A program made the translations under genes and the position numbers. 49,537 nucleotides of DNA from Planotetraspora mira (lineage in GTDB: Bacteria; Actinomycetota; Actinomycetes; Streptosporangiales; Streptosporangiaceae). Of the stretch, positions 8,829 through 17,729 are shown in pieces (position 1 is the stretch's first letter; each line of letters begins with the position of its first letter). Under the pieces are notes generated by a model that saw only the letters and a program-made list of their open reading frames with translations, did not search any database and had not been told where the DNA came from. The stretch spans positions 1-49,537 of the forward strand of contig NZ_BOOO01000054.1 of NCBI RefSeq assembly GCF_016863275.1. Reading direction: 5' to 3'.

Positions 8829-9994
8829 TTCGTGGCCTCCAGGGGGCTGGTAGTGCGTGGTGCGGCGATCGCCGTCCCGCCGAATGCGGGAAGGCGGAGT
8901 GTGAAGGTCGACCCGGAGCCTTCCTTGCTCCAGACGGTCACCTCGCCACCATGGGCGACGGCGACGTGCTTCACGATGGCGAGCCCGAGCCCCGTGCCAC
9001 CGGTAGCTCGGGACCGGGCCGCGTCGACCCGGAAGAATCGTTCGAAGATGCGCTCCTGGGCACTCTCGGGAATCCCGATGCCCTGGTCGCTGACGCTCAC
9101 CTCGACCGAGCGCCCGGCGGGCCTGGCGCTCACCACGACACGGGTGTGCTCCGGGCTGTAGGCCACGGCGTTGTCGATGAGGTTGCGCAGCGCGGTGACG
9201 AGGAGTTCGTCGTCACCCCAGATCTTCAGGCCCTCGGCGCCGCCGGCCACCAGCGTGATGTCCTTCGCGGACGCCTTGGTGTTGCACCGGTCGATGGCCT
9301 CGTGAACGGCCTCGTCGATCGGCACAGGACCAGGAGTGGGGACGGGCTCCCCGCCCTGGATCCGGGACAGGGTGATCAGGTCCTGCACCAGGTAGGTGAG
9401 CCGCGCCGCCTCGTGTTGCATGCGGCCGGCGAACCGGGTGACGGCCTCGGGATCGTCGGCGGCGTCCTGAATCGTCTCGGCGAGCAGGCTCAACGCGCCG
9501 ACCGGCGTCTTCAGCTCGTGACTGACGTTGGCGACGAAGTCCCTGCGGACCGCCTCGACCCGTCGGCGCTCGGTCTGGTCCTCGGCGAGCACGAGCACCT
9601 GCCCGGTGGAGCCCAGCGGCGCGACCCGTACGGCGAAGGTGGTCGACTCCTGGCCGAACTTGCGGCCGGCCGTCTCGATCTCGCTCTCTCGGATCTCGCC
9701 GTCCCGGCGGACCTTCCTGGCGAGGGCGAGCAACTCGGCGGCCATGAGGGAGTCCCCGCGCACCAGCCCGAAGGCCCGGGCGGCGGAGCTGGCTCGAAGG
9801 ACGCGGTCGTCCCGGTCCAGGACGACGGCGGAGGATGGAAGGACGGCGAGGACGGACGCCACGCCCGGCGACAACATGTCGTCGACGGGCTCGGGATCCT
9901 TGTCCTTGTCGGTCTGACGACGAATGGCCAGCATGACGAAGGAGCCGAGGACGAATCCGCCCATCGCAGCCAAGCTCGCCAGCAACTCGTTCAC
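8825..9994 (-). CDS. senX3: Sensor histidine kinase of the phosphate two-component system (SenX3/PhoR type)
   Basis: A 389-residue membrane kinase. One clear membrane helix lies at residues 5-24, followed by a PAS-like domain (about 45-145). The dimerisation/phosphotransfer helix carries His159 in NVSHELKTP. The HATPase domain shows the N box LRNLIDNAVAYSP, G1 SDQGIGIP, F box RFFRVD and G2 TGGTGLGLAIVKH. It phosphorylates the adjacent response regulator, and PhoU, encoded divergently, normally restrains signalling. Mycobacterial SenX3 has two membrane helices; here I see only one. The start is GTG. Confidence 0.92.
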   Translation of the reverse strand: MNELLASLAAMGGFVLGSFVMLAIRRQTDKDKDPEPVDDMLSPGVASVLAVLPSSAVVLDRDDRVLRASSAARAFGLVRGDSLMAAELLALARKVRRDGEIRESEIETAGRKFGQESTTFAVRVAPLGSTGQVLVLAEDQTERRRVEAVRRDFVANVSHELKTPVGALSLLAETIQDAADDPEAVTRFAGRMQHEAARLTYLVQDLITLSRIQGGEPVPTPGPVPIDEAVHEAIDRCNTKASAKDITLVAGGAEGLKIWGDDELLVTALRNLIDNAVAYSPEHTRVVVSARPAGRSVEVSVSDQGIGIPESAQERIFERFFRVDAARSRATGGTGLGLAIVKHVAVAHGGEVTVWSKEGSGSTFTLRLPAFGGTAIAAPRTTSPLEATK

Positions 9995-10054
9995 GCTTGA
10001 ATGCTAGGCGGCCTTTCCCGTTATCTGACCAGTGGGATAGCCCATGACCATGGT

Positions 10055-10111
10055 GTTTCCAGGAATGTTCATTTTACGGCAGGGATTCGTTCACGAAATC
10101 CCGCGTAGCGT
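10055..10111 (+). promoter_or_regulatory. phoU promoter with candidate PHO box repeats
   Basis: A -10 hexamer TAGCGT (10106-10111) lies 6 nt before the phoU ATG. GTTCA occurs at 10067 and again at 10089, exactly 22 bp (two 11-bp turns) apart. GTTTCC lies about one unit further upstream (10055), and the intervening unit at 10078 is poorly conserved. PhoP/RegX3 boxes are 11-bp direct repeats of GTTCACC type. The last repeat overlaps the -35 position, as expected of an activated promoter. Confidence 0.5.
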
Positions 10112-10117
10112 GGCCGC

Positions 10118-10777
10118 ATGCGCGACTCCTATCACGATGAGCTGGAATCCCTGACGGATCGGCTGGTGGAGATGACCCGGCTGGTCAGGTCGGCCATGTC
10201 CCGGGGCACCACCGCACTCCTTGACGCCGACCTGCAGCTCGCGGAGAGTGTGATCTCCCAGGACGCCGAGGTCGACCGGATCTACAACGAGCTCGAGTCC
10301 TCCATTTACGAGTTGATGGCGCTGCAGCAGCCTGTCGCCGTCGACCTGCGCACCGTGGTGACGGCCCTGCGGATGGCATCCGACTTGGAGCGCATGGGCG
10401 ACCTGGCCGAGCACATCGCCAAGATCGCACGGATGCGCCACCCCGTATCGGCCATCCCCGCCGAGCTCCGCGACACCATCGTGGAGATGGGCGCGATCGC
10501 CGAGAACTTGATCACGAAGACCGGCAGCTGCATCGCCTCCCGCGACATCGAGCTCGCCAAGGAGCTCGAGGAGGACGACGACGCGATGGACCGCCTGCAC
10601 CGGCGGCTGTTCCGCGTCCTGCTCTCCGACGACTGGTCGCACGGCGTCGAGGCCGCGATCGACGTGACGCTGGCCGGCCGCTACTACGAGCGCTACGCCG
10701 ACCACGCCGTCCGGGTCGCCCGCGACGTGGTCTACCTGGTGACCGGATCGCGTACGGACGAAGTCGCCGCCGACTGA
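10118..10777 (+). CDS. phoU: PhoU-family phosphate signalling protein
   Basis: A 219-residue all-helical protein with two PhoU three-helix bundles. Each carries the metal-binding E/D-rich signature: LRMASDLERMGDLAEHIAKIA near residues 86-106 and AGRYYERYADHAVRVARDV near 185-203. PhoU links the Pst transporter to the phosphate histidine kinase and dampens phosphate-starvation signalling. It is divergent from senX3-regX3 with a PHO-box-like region between them. A -10 hexamer 6 nt before the ATG suggests a leaderless mRNA. A strong hairpin follows. Confidence 0.94.
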   Translation: MRDSYHDELESLTDRLVEMTRLVRSAMSRGTTALLDADLQLAESVISQDAEVDRIYNELESSIYELMALQQPVAVDLRTVVTALRMASDLERMGDLAEHIAKIARMRHPVSAIPAELRDTIVEMGAIAENLITKTGSCIASRDIELAKELEEDDDAMDRLHRRLFRVLLSDDWSHGVEAAIDVTLAGRYYERYADHAVRVARDVVYLVTGSRTDEVAAD

Positions 10778-10794
10778 CCATTCCTCACGGGCTC

Positions 10795-10827
10795 GAAAGC
10801 CCCGGTCCTCGGGGGGCCGGGGCTTTC
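10795..10827 (+). terminator. Terminator of phoU
   Basis: The hairpin GAAAGCCCCGG (10795-10805) with CCGGGGCTTTC (10817-10827) lies 17 nt after the phoU stop codon. Confidence 0.85.
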
Positions 10828-10968
10828 GCGTGCTTATTGGCGCTCGCTCCGCTCACGCGGGCTCGGGGCGCCTTAGAGGCGATGCCTTCCCTCGTCGCGT
10901 GCTCGCTCGTTCCTCCCTGCGCGCGCTCCTCAGTCCAGGCACCGCCGCGCCCCTCGCATCCACCCTGG
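10828..10968. repeat. GC-rich spacer with internally repetitive GCTCGCTC units
   Basis: About 140 bases between two terminators, with variants of GCTCGCTCCGCTC, GTGCTCGCTCGTTCCTCC and GCGCGCTCCTC, and no supported gene. Such repetitive extragenic spacers are frequent in actinomycetes. I cannot tell from one copy whether it is a dispersed element. Confidence 0.35.
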
Positions 10969-11001
10969 CCCTCGCGGGACCGGTTGGGGGTCCCGCGAGG
11001 G
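10969..11001 (-). terminator. Terminator of gpmA
   Basis: A 13-bp stem, CCCTCGCGGGACC (10969-10981) with GGTCCCGCGAGGG (10989-11001), just past the gpmA stop codon on the minus strand. Confidence 0.75.
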
Positions 11002-11008
11002 GGGCGGG

Positions 11009-11752
11009 TTACTTCTTGCCCTGGTTGGCGACGGCTTCGATGGCGGCCTCGGCCGCCGTGGGGTCGAGGTACTCCCCCGGGCCCGTCGGGCGGAAGTCGG
11101 CGTCCAGCTCGTAGCGGAGCGGAATCCCGGTCGGGATGTTCAGCCCCGCGATGTCGGCGTCGCTGATCCCTTCCAGGTGCTTGACCAGCGCCCGCAGGGA
11201 GTTCCCGTGAGCCACGACGAGCACGGTCTTCCCGGCCGCGAGATCCGGCACGATCTGGTCGTACCAGTACGGCAGCATGCGGTCGACGACGTCCTTCAGG
11301 CACTCCGTCCTGGGCATCAGCTCGGAGGGCAGCTCGGCGTATCGGGCATCGCCGTACTGGGAGTACTCGTCGTCGTCCGCGATCGGCGGCGGGGGCACGT
11401 CGTAGGAGCGGCGCCACAGCATGAACTGCTCGTCGCCGAACTCCGCGCGGGTCTGGGCCTTGTCCTTGCCCTGGAGGGCGCCGTAGTGCCGCTCGTTCAG
11501 CCGCCACGAGCGGCGCACCGGCAGCCACAGCAGACCGGCGGCCTCCAGCGCGAGGTTGGCCGTCTTGATCGCACGGGTGAGCACCGACGTGTGCACCACC
11601 TCGGGGCTGATGCCCGCATCGAGCAGCAGTTGCCCGCCGCGCCGCGCCTCGTCCTCACCAGTCGGCGAAAGGGTCACGTCCACCCAGCCCGTGAACAGGC
11701 CCTTGACGTTCCATTCGCTCTCGCCATGCCTCAGCAGCACCAAAGTAGCCAT
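11009..11752 (-). CDS. gpmA: 2,3-bisphosphoglycerate-dependent phosphoglycerate mutase
   Basis: A 247-residue glycolytic/gluconeogenic enzyme interconverting 3- and 2-phosphoglycerate through a phosphohistidine. The family signature [12 protein letters not shown] holds the phosphorylated His9. Other active-site segments are [20 protein letters not shown] and the second His in [19 protein letters not shown]. Length matches dPGM enzymes. A TAGGAT hexamer (minus; plus 11760-11765) 7 nt before the ATG suggests a leaderless transcript. In M. tuberculosis gpm1 lies next to senX3-regX3, as here. Confidence 0.96.
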   Translation of the reverse strand: MATLVLLRHGESEWNVKGLFTGWVDVTLSPTGEDEARRGGQLLLDAGISPEVVHTSVLTRAIKTANLALEAAGLLWLPVRRSWRLNERHYGALQGKDKAQTRAEFGDEQFMLWRRSYDVPPPPIADDDEYSQYGDARYAELPSELMPRTECLKDVVDRMLPYWYDQIVPDLAAGKTVLVVAHGNSLRALVKHLEGISDADIAGLNIPTGIPLRYELDADFRPTGPGEYLDPTAAEAAIEAVANQGKK

Positions 11753-11813
11753 GCCGGCAATCCTATCGGCGCATGGCTTTCGTCCCTCTTTACGCTCGTA
11801 AGAGAGCAGCCGG

Positions 11814-12299
11814 TCAGGACTCGATCACCCGGGCGAAGGGCCGCAGGTTCGCGAGGGACTCGCCCCGCTTGACCCGCCAGTCCCACTCGCGGCGGATCGA
11901 GGACGCGAAGCCCAGCTCCAGTGCCCGGTCGAACGACTCGTCGGAGTAGGTCAGCACACACCCGAGCACCCGGTCGATCTCCTCCTCGGTCACGGCGTCG
12001 AGGGGCAGGCGGCCGACCAGGTGGACGTCGCCGATGGGATCGATCGCGAAGTGCACGCCGTACATCGAGCCGTTCTTGAGCAGCAGCCATCGGTAGAACT
12101 CGGCGTGGTTCTCGTCGGGCTGACGGCAGAAGAACGCCTCGACGTTGAGCGCCTGGTCGCCGATGACGAGCCAGGTGAGCGTGGCGAGCTTGTGCTGGCC
12201 CGGCAGCTTGACGAGGAACGAGCCCGGCTTGGGCCGTTCGTAGGAGAGCTCCGCGGACTCGAGCGCGGACGCCACCACGCCTTCCAGATCGGGTCTCAT
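11814..12299 (-). CDS. YbjN-domain protein
   Basis: A 161-residue soluble protein with the YbjN fold, related to type III secretion chaperones but of unknown role in actinobacteria. Recognisable pieces are [70 protein letters not shown] and a C-terminal [20 protein letters not shown], split here only for description. It sits between mshA and gpmA, the arrangement I recall for Rv0486-Rv0489. A TAGGCT -10 (minus; plus 12306-12311) 6 nt before the ATG overlaps the mshA stop codon, so it may be transcribed separately from mshA. Confidence 0.85.
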   Translation of the reverse strand: MRPDLEGVVASALESAELSYERPKPGSFLVKLPGQHKLATLTWLVIGDQALNVEAFFCRQPDENHAEFYRWLLLKNGSMYGVHFAIDPIGDVHLVGRLPLDAVTEEEIDRVLGCVLTYSDESFDRALELGFASSIRREWDWRVKRGESLANLRPFARVIES

Positions 12300-12308
12300 G
12301 GTCCCAGC

Positions 12309-13592
12309 CTACGAGTTGACCGCGACGGGCGCCCATTGCCGCTTGGCCATGGCGCCCGCGTACACGTCGGCGAGGCGGGCGGCCGTCTCCGACCAGCCGA
12401 AGCCGACGGCGTGCTGTACGGCGTTGGCGGACAGGAAGTCCAGCCACCCCGGCCGGTCGACCAGGCGGCCCAGGGCCCGTGCCCAGGCTTCCGGCTCGTG
12501 GCCGTCGACAAGGAGACCGGACAGGCCGTCCCGCACGGCCGTGCGCAGGCCGCCGACGGACGCGGCGACGACAGGCGTGCCGCAGGCCTGCGACTCCAGT
12601 GCGACCAGGCCGAACGACTCGTTGTACGAAGGCACCACGGTCATGTCGGCCGCGCGGTACCAGTCGGCCAGCTCGTCCTGGGGAGCCGGGGGCGCGAGCC
12701 GGACGATGTCGCTGATGCCCAGCTCGGCGGCGAGGTCGCTCAGCAGGGAGGGGCGGGCGAGCCCGTTGCCGCTGGGACCGCCGACGCAGGCCACGATCAG
12801 GCGCGACCGCAGGGCCGGATCGTGCTCGACCATCCGGGCCGCGGCCTTGAGCAGGATGTCAGGGGCCTTCAGGGGTTGGATGCGGCCGACGAACAGCAGC
12901 ACGCGGGCGTCCTGCGGGAGCCCGAGCCTGTGCCTGGCGGCCCCCTTGGACGCGGGCTGGAAGACCTTCAGGTTCACCCCGGGGTTGACCACGGCCACCC
13001 GGTCGGCGGGCGCGTCATAGAGATCGATCAGCTCCTGGGCCTCGGCGGCGGTGTTGGCCACGAGCCGGTCGGCCACCTCCACGACCTGCTCCTCGCCGAG
13101 GACGCGGAGCTTCGGCTCGGGCTTGTCTCCCGTCGCCAGCAGTGCGTTCTTGACCTTGGCCATGGTGTGCATGGTGTGCACCAGCGGCACGCCCCATCGC
13201 TCCTTGGCGAGCCACCCGACCTGGCCGGAGAGCCAGTAGTGGGAGTGGATGACGTCGTAGCGTCCGGGGTCGTACATCGCCTCGGTGCGCAGCACGCCGG
13301 ACAGGAAGCCGCAGAGCTGACCGGGGAGGTCGGCGCGGTCCAGTTCCTCGTACGGCCCGGCCGTGACATGACGGACCATGACGCCGGGAGCGAGCTCCGC
13401 CACGGGAGGCAGGTCACGGGCCGTCTGGCGGGTGAAGACCTCCACCTCGATGCCGAGCTCGGCCAGCCGTTTCGCGACCTCCACAATGTAGACATTCATC
13501 CCGCCCGCGTCGCCGGTGCCCGGCTGGTCGAGCGGTGATGTGTGGACACTGATCGTCGCGACCCGGTTGATCCGACGCCGTCTGCGCGTCAC
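12309..13592 (-). CDS. mshA: D-inositol-3-phosphate glycosyltransferase (mycothiol biosynthesis)
   Basis: A 427-residue GT-B (GT4) glycosyltransferase that makes GlcNAc-inositol phosphate from UDP-GlcNAc and 1L-inositol 1-phosphate, the first step of mycothiol synthesis. The N-terminal acceptor domain starts [20 protein letters not shown] and contains [19 protein letters not shown]. The C-terminal donor domain has [14 protein letters not shown] and the E-x7-E motif in [21 protein letters not shown] set the GTG start at 13592 because GGAGG lies 8 nt upstream; the longer open frame to 14117 is a shadow of the divergent SDR gene. mshD of the same pathway is at 44 kb. Confidence 0.95.
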   Translation of the reverse strand: MTRRRRRINRVATISVHTSPLDQPGTGDAGGMNVYIVEVAKRLAELGIEVEVFTRQTARDLPPVAELAPGVMVRHVTAGPYEELDRADLPGQLCGFLSGVLRTEAMYDPGRYDVIHSHYWLSGQVGWLAKERWGVPLVHTMHTMAKVKNALLATGDKPEPKLRVLGEEQVVEVADRLVANTAAEAQELIDLYDAPADRVAVVNPGVNLKVFQPASKGAARHRLGLPQDARVLLFVGRIQPLKAPDILLKAAARMVEHDPALRSRLIVACVGGPSGNGLARPSLLSDLAAELGISDIVRLAPPAPQDELADWYRAADMTVVPSYNESFGLVALESQACGTPVVAASVGGLRTAVRDGLSGLLVDGHEPEAWARALGRLVDRPGWLDFLSANAVQHAVGFGWSETAARLADVYAGAMAKRQWAPVAVNS

Positions 13593-13728
13593 CCCAACCA
13601 CCTCCGAGATCGTTATAACCGAAAGGATCTCAGCGAGATTCCCTGGCCCCTCAGCGACCGTCTCCGGGACGCGCTCCTGAGAGAATGTCGGCCTCTTAAC
13701 GGGTTTTTCCATGGGGCGCGGAGGAATC

Positions 13729-14478
13729 ATGACGAAGACCGCAGTGGTGACCGGTGCGAGCAGCGGCATCGGCGAGGCGACGGCCCGCCGCCTGGCGGCT
13801 GAGGGGTTCGACGTCGTCGCGGCGGCGCGACGACGTGACCGGCTCGACAAACTGGCCGCCGAGGTCCCCTCGATCCGCTCCGCCACGCTGGACGTGACCT
13901 CTGAGGAGTCCGTGGCCGCGTTCGCCTCCTCGCTGGACCGTTGCGACGTGCTGATCAACAACGCGGGCGGCGCCTTCGGCCTGGAGCCGGTGGCGCAGGG
14001 GCGGGTGGACGACTGGCAGCGCATGTACGACGTGAACGTGCTCGGCTCGCTGCGGATGACGCAGGCGCTCCTGCCCAGGCTGATCGAATCGGGCGACGGC
14101 GTCCTGCTGATGCTCACCTCGGTGGCCGGGCTCGTCTCCTACGAAGGGGGCGGCGGCTACTGCGCGGCCAAGCACGCCCAGACGTCGATGACCGAGACGC
14201 TCAGGCTGGAGCTCGTCGGCGAGCCGGTGCGGATCATCGAGGTGGCGCCGGGGATGGTGCAGACCGAGGAGTTCTCGCTGACCCGCTTCCGCGGCGACGC
14301 CGAGAAGGCCGCCAAGATCTACGAAGGCGTCCCGAACCCGCTGACCGCCGACGACATCGCCGATGTGATCGCTTTCGCCGTCACCCGGCCCTCTCACGTG
14401 AACATCGACCGGCTGGTCGTCCGGCCACGCGCGCAGGCGGCGCAGCACAAGGTGCACCGCGTCCCAGAAGGCGCGTGA
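13729..14478 (+). CDS. Short-chain dehydrogenase/reductase
   Basis: A 249-residue classical SDR. The NAD(P)-binding motif TGASSGIG is at the N-terminus, with NNAG in the middle. The catalytic Ser is in LTSVAGL and the Tyr/Lys pair in GYCAAKHA. Basic residues after the second strand ([10 protein letters not shown]) suggest NADP. It resembles the serine 3-dehydrogenase/YdfG subgroup, but the substrate cannot be read from sequence. The ATG at 13729 has GGAGG 4 nt upstream; an earlier ATG at 13711 lacks one. The stop codon overlaps the GTG of the following methyltransferase gene. Confidence 0.9.
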   Translation: MTKTAVVTGASSGIGEATARRLAAEGFDVVAAARRRDRLDKLAAEVPSIRSATLDVTSEESVAAFASSLDRCDVLINNAGGAFGLEPVAQGRVDDWQRMYDVNVLGSLRMTQALLPRLIESGDGVLLMLTSVAGLVSYEGGGGYCAAKHAQTSMTETLRLELVGEPVRIIEVAPGMVQTEEFSLTRFRGDAEKAAKIYEGVPNPLTADDIADVIAFAVTRPSHVNIDRLVVRPRAQAAQHKVHRVPEGA

Positions 14479-15284
14479 CGGCGCGGCCGGCCCGGCGGCC
14501 GATCGGGGCGATCACCCGCGGGACCACGGGCCACAACAGACTGCGGCGGTCCGACCGATGGATCTCCGCCGTCTGCGGCCCGCTGCTCAGGTCGTCGGCG
14601 GACGCGCGGCCGCTGGTGGTGGACCTCGGCTACGGCGCCTCGCACATCACGACGTATGAGCTCTTCACCAGGCTGCGGCGGGTGCACCCGGCCGTCGAGG
14701 TCGTCGGCGTGGAGATCGACCCCGAGCGGGTCGCCGCGGCGAAGCCGTACGAGCGGGAGGGGTTGTCGTTCAGGAGGGGCGGCTTCGAGTTGCCGGTCGC
14801 GCGGTCCCCGCTGGTCGTGCGGGCGTTCAACGTGCTCCGGCAGTACGCGGAGGCCGAGGCCTGGGAGCACTGGGACCTGATGCGGTCGAGGATCGCCCCC
14901 GACGGAGTGATCGTCGAGGGGACCTGCTCGGAAGTGGGCCACCGCGCGGTGTGGGCCGCTCTCGGGGCGGAGGGTCCGAGGACGCTCACCTTCGCCGCCC
15001 GTTTCACCGGCTTCGAGCGGCCTTCCGACCTCGCGGAGCGGCTGCCCAAGACCCTCATCCACCGCAACGTGCCCGGTGAGCGCGTGCACGCGTTCCTGAC
15101 CGACTGGGACCGCGCCTGGGCGGCGTGCGCCCCCTACGGCTCGTACGGCTCCCGCCAGCGCTGGATCAGGACGGCCGAGGCGCTGGCCCGTGACTGGCCG
15201 ATCGTCACGGCGCCGCCGGCCGGGGGTCCCGCGCGATGGCGGCTCGGCGAGCTCACCCTGCCCTGGACCGCCGTCGGCCCGTAG
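14475..15284 (+). CDS. Class I SAM-dependent methyltransferase-like protein
   Basis: A 269-residue protein with a Rossmann SAM-binding core. Motif I is VVDLGYGASHITTYELF, the acidic residue ending strand 2 is in VVGVEIDPERVAAAKPY, and FNVLRQYAEAEAWEHW follows the expected motif IV region (RSPLVVRAFNVLRQY). The substrate is unknown. The GTG start overlaps the SDR stop by 4 nt (GTGA), so the two genes are coupled. The N-terminus is basic ([10 protein letters not shown]) and has no signal peptide. Confidence 0.78.
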   Translation: MTARPARRPIGAITRGTTGHNRLRRSDRWISAVCGPLLRSSADARPLVVDLGYGASHITTYELFTRLRRVHPAVEVVGVEIDPERVAAAKPYEREGLSFRRGGFELPVARSPLVVRAFNVLRQYAEAEAWEHWDLMRSRIAPDGVIVEGTCSEVGHRAVWAALGAEGPRTLTFAARFTGFERPSDLAERLPKTLIHRNVPGERVHAFLTDWDRAWAACAPYGSYGSRQRWIRTAEALARDWPIVTAPPAGGPARWRLGELTLPWTAVGP

Positions 15285-15319
15285 TTCGCCGTTCACCGGC
15301 GATTGGTAACGTCCGACTC

Positions 15320-15823
15320 ATGCGTTTCGTCCTCGCCCCCGAGATGACCACCGAGTTGTTCGAGGAGCTCCTCGACTGCTGGACCGAGGTCACCAACGCG
15401 GGCGGCGCCGTCGGATTCGTCCCTCCCGTGACACCGGACGACATCAGGCCGACGGCCGAGAGGGCCTTCGGCCGGGCCTCCGACGACCTGCTGGTCGGCT
15501 TCGACGAAGAGGACCGCGTGGCCTGCTGGCTCATCCTCTCGGACAACGGGTCGGGCCTGCGGGCACACTGGCGGTGGGTCGTGCGGGTCATGGTCCACCC
15601 CAAGCACCAGGGCAAGGGCTACGGCAGGGCTCTCATGCTGGCGGCGGACGACGCCGCGAAGCGGCTCGGGCTGGAGGCGCTCCAGCTCACCTGCCGGGGT
15701 GGCACGGGCGTGGACGCCTTCTACGCGAGTGTGGGCTACCACGAGACCGGCCGGGTCCCGCGCTCCATCCGTCTGTCCCCCGGCGAGGAACGCGATGAGA
15801 TCTACCTGATCAAGTGGCTCTGA
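15320..15823 (+). CDS. GNAT-family N-acetyltransferase
   Basis: A 167-residue acetyltransferase with the acetyl-CoA binding motif A in VVRVMVHPKHQGKGYGRALM (the Q/RxxGxG/A signature appears as QGKGYG) and a C-terminal DAFYASVGYHETGRVP strand-helix. The substrate is unknown. The ATG at 15320 is 7 nt after a TAACGT hexamer (15307-15312), suggesting its own leaderless promoter despite following the methyltransferase by only 35 bp. Confidence 0.87.
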   Translation: MRFVLAPEMTTELFEELLDCWTEVTNAGGAVGFVPPVTPDDIRPTAERAFGRASDDLLVGFDEEDRVACWLILSDNGSGLRAHWRWVVRVMVHPKHQGKGYGRALMLAADDAAKRLGLEALQLTCRGGTGVDAFYASVGYHETGRVPRSIRLSPGEERDEIYLIKWL

Positions 15824-15860
15824 CTGTTTCGATACCCGAAGACGAGACTTGGCCGAACGC

Positions 15861-16376
15861 TTACCCCATGTCCCCCAAGGCCTGCTCAAACTCCGCATAA
15901 GCTGCGGGACTGAACAGCACGAAACGGACCTCGGTGACACTGGATCCGGCCTGCCGTATCGCTGCCAGGGCGATGCGGGCGGCGTCCGCCATCGGCCATC
16001 GGTAGATCCCGGTCGAGACGGCGGGAAATGCCACGGTCGAGGCACCCAGCGAGTCCGCGACGTGCAGCGACTCCCGATAGCAGGAGGCCAGCAGATGGGA
16101 CCGGTCCTCGCTCCGCGAGTACACGGGCCCGACGGTGTGGATCACCCACTGGGCCGGAAGACGGCCGGCCGTGGTGGCCACCGCCGCGCCCACGGGAAGC
16201 CCGCGTCCGTACCGCGAGGCACGCAGCGCCCGGCACTCCTCCAGGATCTCCGGACCGCCGCGCCTGTGGATCGCGCCGTCGACCCCGCCGCCCCCCATCA
16301 ACGAGGAGTTGGCGGCGTTGACGATCGCGTCCACGCGCTGCTCGGTGATGTCTCCCTCGACCAGAACGAGCTTCAT
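15861..16376 (-). CDS. Macro-domain protein, probable O-acetyl-ADP-ribose deacetylase
   Basis: A 171-residue single macro domain of the MacroD/YmdB type, expected to hydrolyse O-acetyl-ADP-ribose or mono-ADP-ribose on acidic residues. Key motifs: VEGDITEQRVDAIVNAANSS (adenine and distal ribose contacts), the Gly-rich loop MGGGGVDGAIHRRGG, the second loop FPAVSTGIYRWPM and the surrounding VIHTVGPVYS. GAGAGG precedes the ATG at 16376. It is divergent from blaI, and a palindrome between them could affect both. Confidence 0.92.
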   Translation of the reverse strand: MKLVLVEGDITEQRVDAIVNAANSSLMGGGGVDGAIHRRGGPEILEECRALRASRYGRGLPVGAAVATTAGRLPAQWVIHTVGPVYSRSEDRSHLLASCYRESLHVADSLGASTVAFPAVSTGIYRWPMADAARIALAAIRQAGSSVTEVRFVLFSPAAYAEFEQALGDMG

Positions 16377-16390
16377 CTGTCTCACCTCTC

Positions 16391-16420
16391 TACGGGACGT
16401 AGTACTACCCCGGGTAGGCT
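16391..16420 (+). promoter_or_regulatory. blaI promoter with embedded palindromic operator
   Basis: TAGGCT (16415-16420) ends 7 nt before the GTG of blaI. The perfect palindrome GTAGTACTAC (16399-16408) lies in the spacer between this -10 and the -35 position. BlaI-family repressors bind TAC/GTA-rich dyads, so autorepression is likely. The same site lies about 20 nt before the divergent macro-domain gene. Confidence 0.5.
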
Positions 16421-16427
16421 GAACGAC

Positions 16428-16784
16428 GTGAAGGGTCTCGGCGAGCTTGAACGCAGCATCATGGACATCCTCTGGGCGGAGAACGCCCCGCTGACCGCCC
16501 GCGAGGTGGGTCGCATGATCGAGGACCGCGATCTCGCACCGACCACGGTGATGACCGTACTCGACCGGCTCTCCCGCAAGGGGTTCCTCACCCGCACCAG
16601 GGACGGGCGCGCCTGGCGCTACCAGCCCGCCGCGAGCCGCGACGCCTACGTCGCCGAGCTCATGCTCGAGGCCCTGGAAATGACCGGTGACCGCGACGCG
16701 GCGCTGACGCGCTTCGCGCAGGCCGTCTCCGGTTCCGAGGCCGAGATCCTGCGAAAAGCCCTCACGGAGCTGGAGGAGGAGTGA
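16428..16784 (+). CDS. BlaI/MecI/CopY-family transcriptional repressor
   Basis: A 118-residue winged-helix repressor. Family pattern: LGELERSIMDILWAENAPLTAREV, then the recognition helix region TTVMTVLDRLSRKGFLTRTRDGRAWRYQP (about residues 38-66), and a C-terminal dimerisation helix. In the paradigm systems a membrane M56 protease cleaves the repressor on signal, and such a protease is encoded immediately downstream with a GTGA overlap. I chose the GTG at 16428 for the family N-terminus and the TAGGCT hexamer 7 nt upstream; a much longer upstream frame is antisense to the macro-domain gene. Confidence 0.92.
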   Translation: MKGLGELERSIMDILWAENAPLTAREVGRMIEDRDLAPTTVMTVLDRLSRKGFLTRTRDGRAWRYQPAASRDAYVAELMLEALEMTGDRDAALTRFAQAVSGSEAEILRKALTELEEE

Positions 16785-17698
16785 TCGCGGCGGCGGTCTT
16801 AGCGGCCCTGGCCACGATCTGCGCCCTGGCCGCCTGGCGGCTGACGTCGGCGCGCTGGACGTGGCGTGCCCCGCGCACGGCCATTCTCCTGTGGCAGTCG
16901 CTCGGGGTGACCTGGGGACTCGCCTCCACGGGGGCCCTGCTGGCATACGCGCTCGAGCCGTACCGGCGGGGCGTCGTCCACGGTCTCGCCGCCCTGCTCA
17001 CCACTCTGGAGTACGGCACCCGCGAGCCGCACGACGTGGTCAGGCTCGGCTCCCTCATCGCGGGGCTGGCACTGCTCGCCGGGTTGGTGGCGGTGTTGCT
17101 CGCCGCCGGCGCCCAGACGCTGCGTGCCCGGCACCGGCACCGTGTGCTGCTCTCGCTGATCGCCAGGGACGAGCCCGCCGTCCCCGGAGTCCGTGTCGTG
17201 GACTTCCCCGCCGCCGCCGCCTACTGCCTTCCGGGGCTCAAGAAGTCACACGTGGTGATCAGCGACGGGACGCTGAGCCTGCTGTCGGCCGACGAACTCG
17301 ACGCCGTGCTCGCGCACGAGGCCGCGCATGTGCGGGAGCGGCACGATCTGGTGCTGTTGCCGTTCACCGCGCTTCGCCGTGCGCTGCCCTGGTCGGCGGT
17401 CGTCCGCGACGCCCACGCGTCCGTGAGCCTGCTGATCGAGATGGCGGCCGACGACCGCGCCCTGCGCCACTGTTGCGCCAAGCCCCTGGCGACGGCCCTG
17501 CTCCGTTTCGGCTCCGCCGCCGCGCTTCCCACGCCGCAGGGGGCCCTGGGCGCCTCCGCGGTGTCGAACGTGATGGCCCGCGTCAACCGCCTCGTCCATC
17601 CGGCGGTGGAGCTTCCCGCCCACGCCCGGTTCCTGATCCTTTTCGGCTCCGTCCTGCTGACCGCGTCGGCCCCGCTGCTTTGGCTGATTCCTGGCTGA
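16781..17698 (+). CDS. M56-family membrane metallopeptidase (BlaR1/MecR1-like, no sensor domain)
   Basis: A 305-residue membrane zinc protease. Predicted helices lie near residues 1-20, 35-57, 85-110 and at the C-terminus (FLILFGSVLLTASAPLLWLI). The zinc site is HEAAH in DAVLAHEAAHVRERHD, with the distal glutamate likely in LIEMAADDRAL. It lacks the extracellular penicillin-binding domain of BlaR1, so it probably senses another signal or acts constitutively. Its GTG overlaps the blaI stop codon, a strong sign of a repressor-protease pair. No beta-lactamase gene is adjacent. Confidence 0.9.
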   Translation: MIAAAVLAALATICALAAWRLTSARWTWRAPRTAILLWQSLGVTWGLASTGALLAYALEPYRRGVVHGLAALLTTLEYGTREPHDVVRLGSLIAGLALLAGLVAVLLAAGAQTLRARHRHRVLLSLIARDEPAVPGVRVVDFPAAAAYCLPGLKKSHVVISDGTLSLLSADELDAVLAHEAAHVRERHDLVLLPFTALRRALPWSAVVRDAHASVSLLIEMAADDRALRHCCAKPLATALLRFGSAAALPTPQGALGASAVSNVMARVNRLVHPAVELPAHARFLILFGSVLLTASAPLLWLIPG

Positions 17699-17729
17699 CC
17701 GTTGGGTGCTAGCTGGCGTTTATCGCCTA

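Noticed and set aside
13593-14117. N-terminal extension of mshA
   Set aside because: It is antisense to the SDR gene; the GTG at 13592 has GGAGG 8 nt upstream and yields the usual MshA N-terminus.
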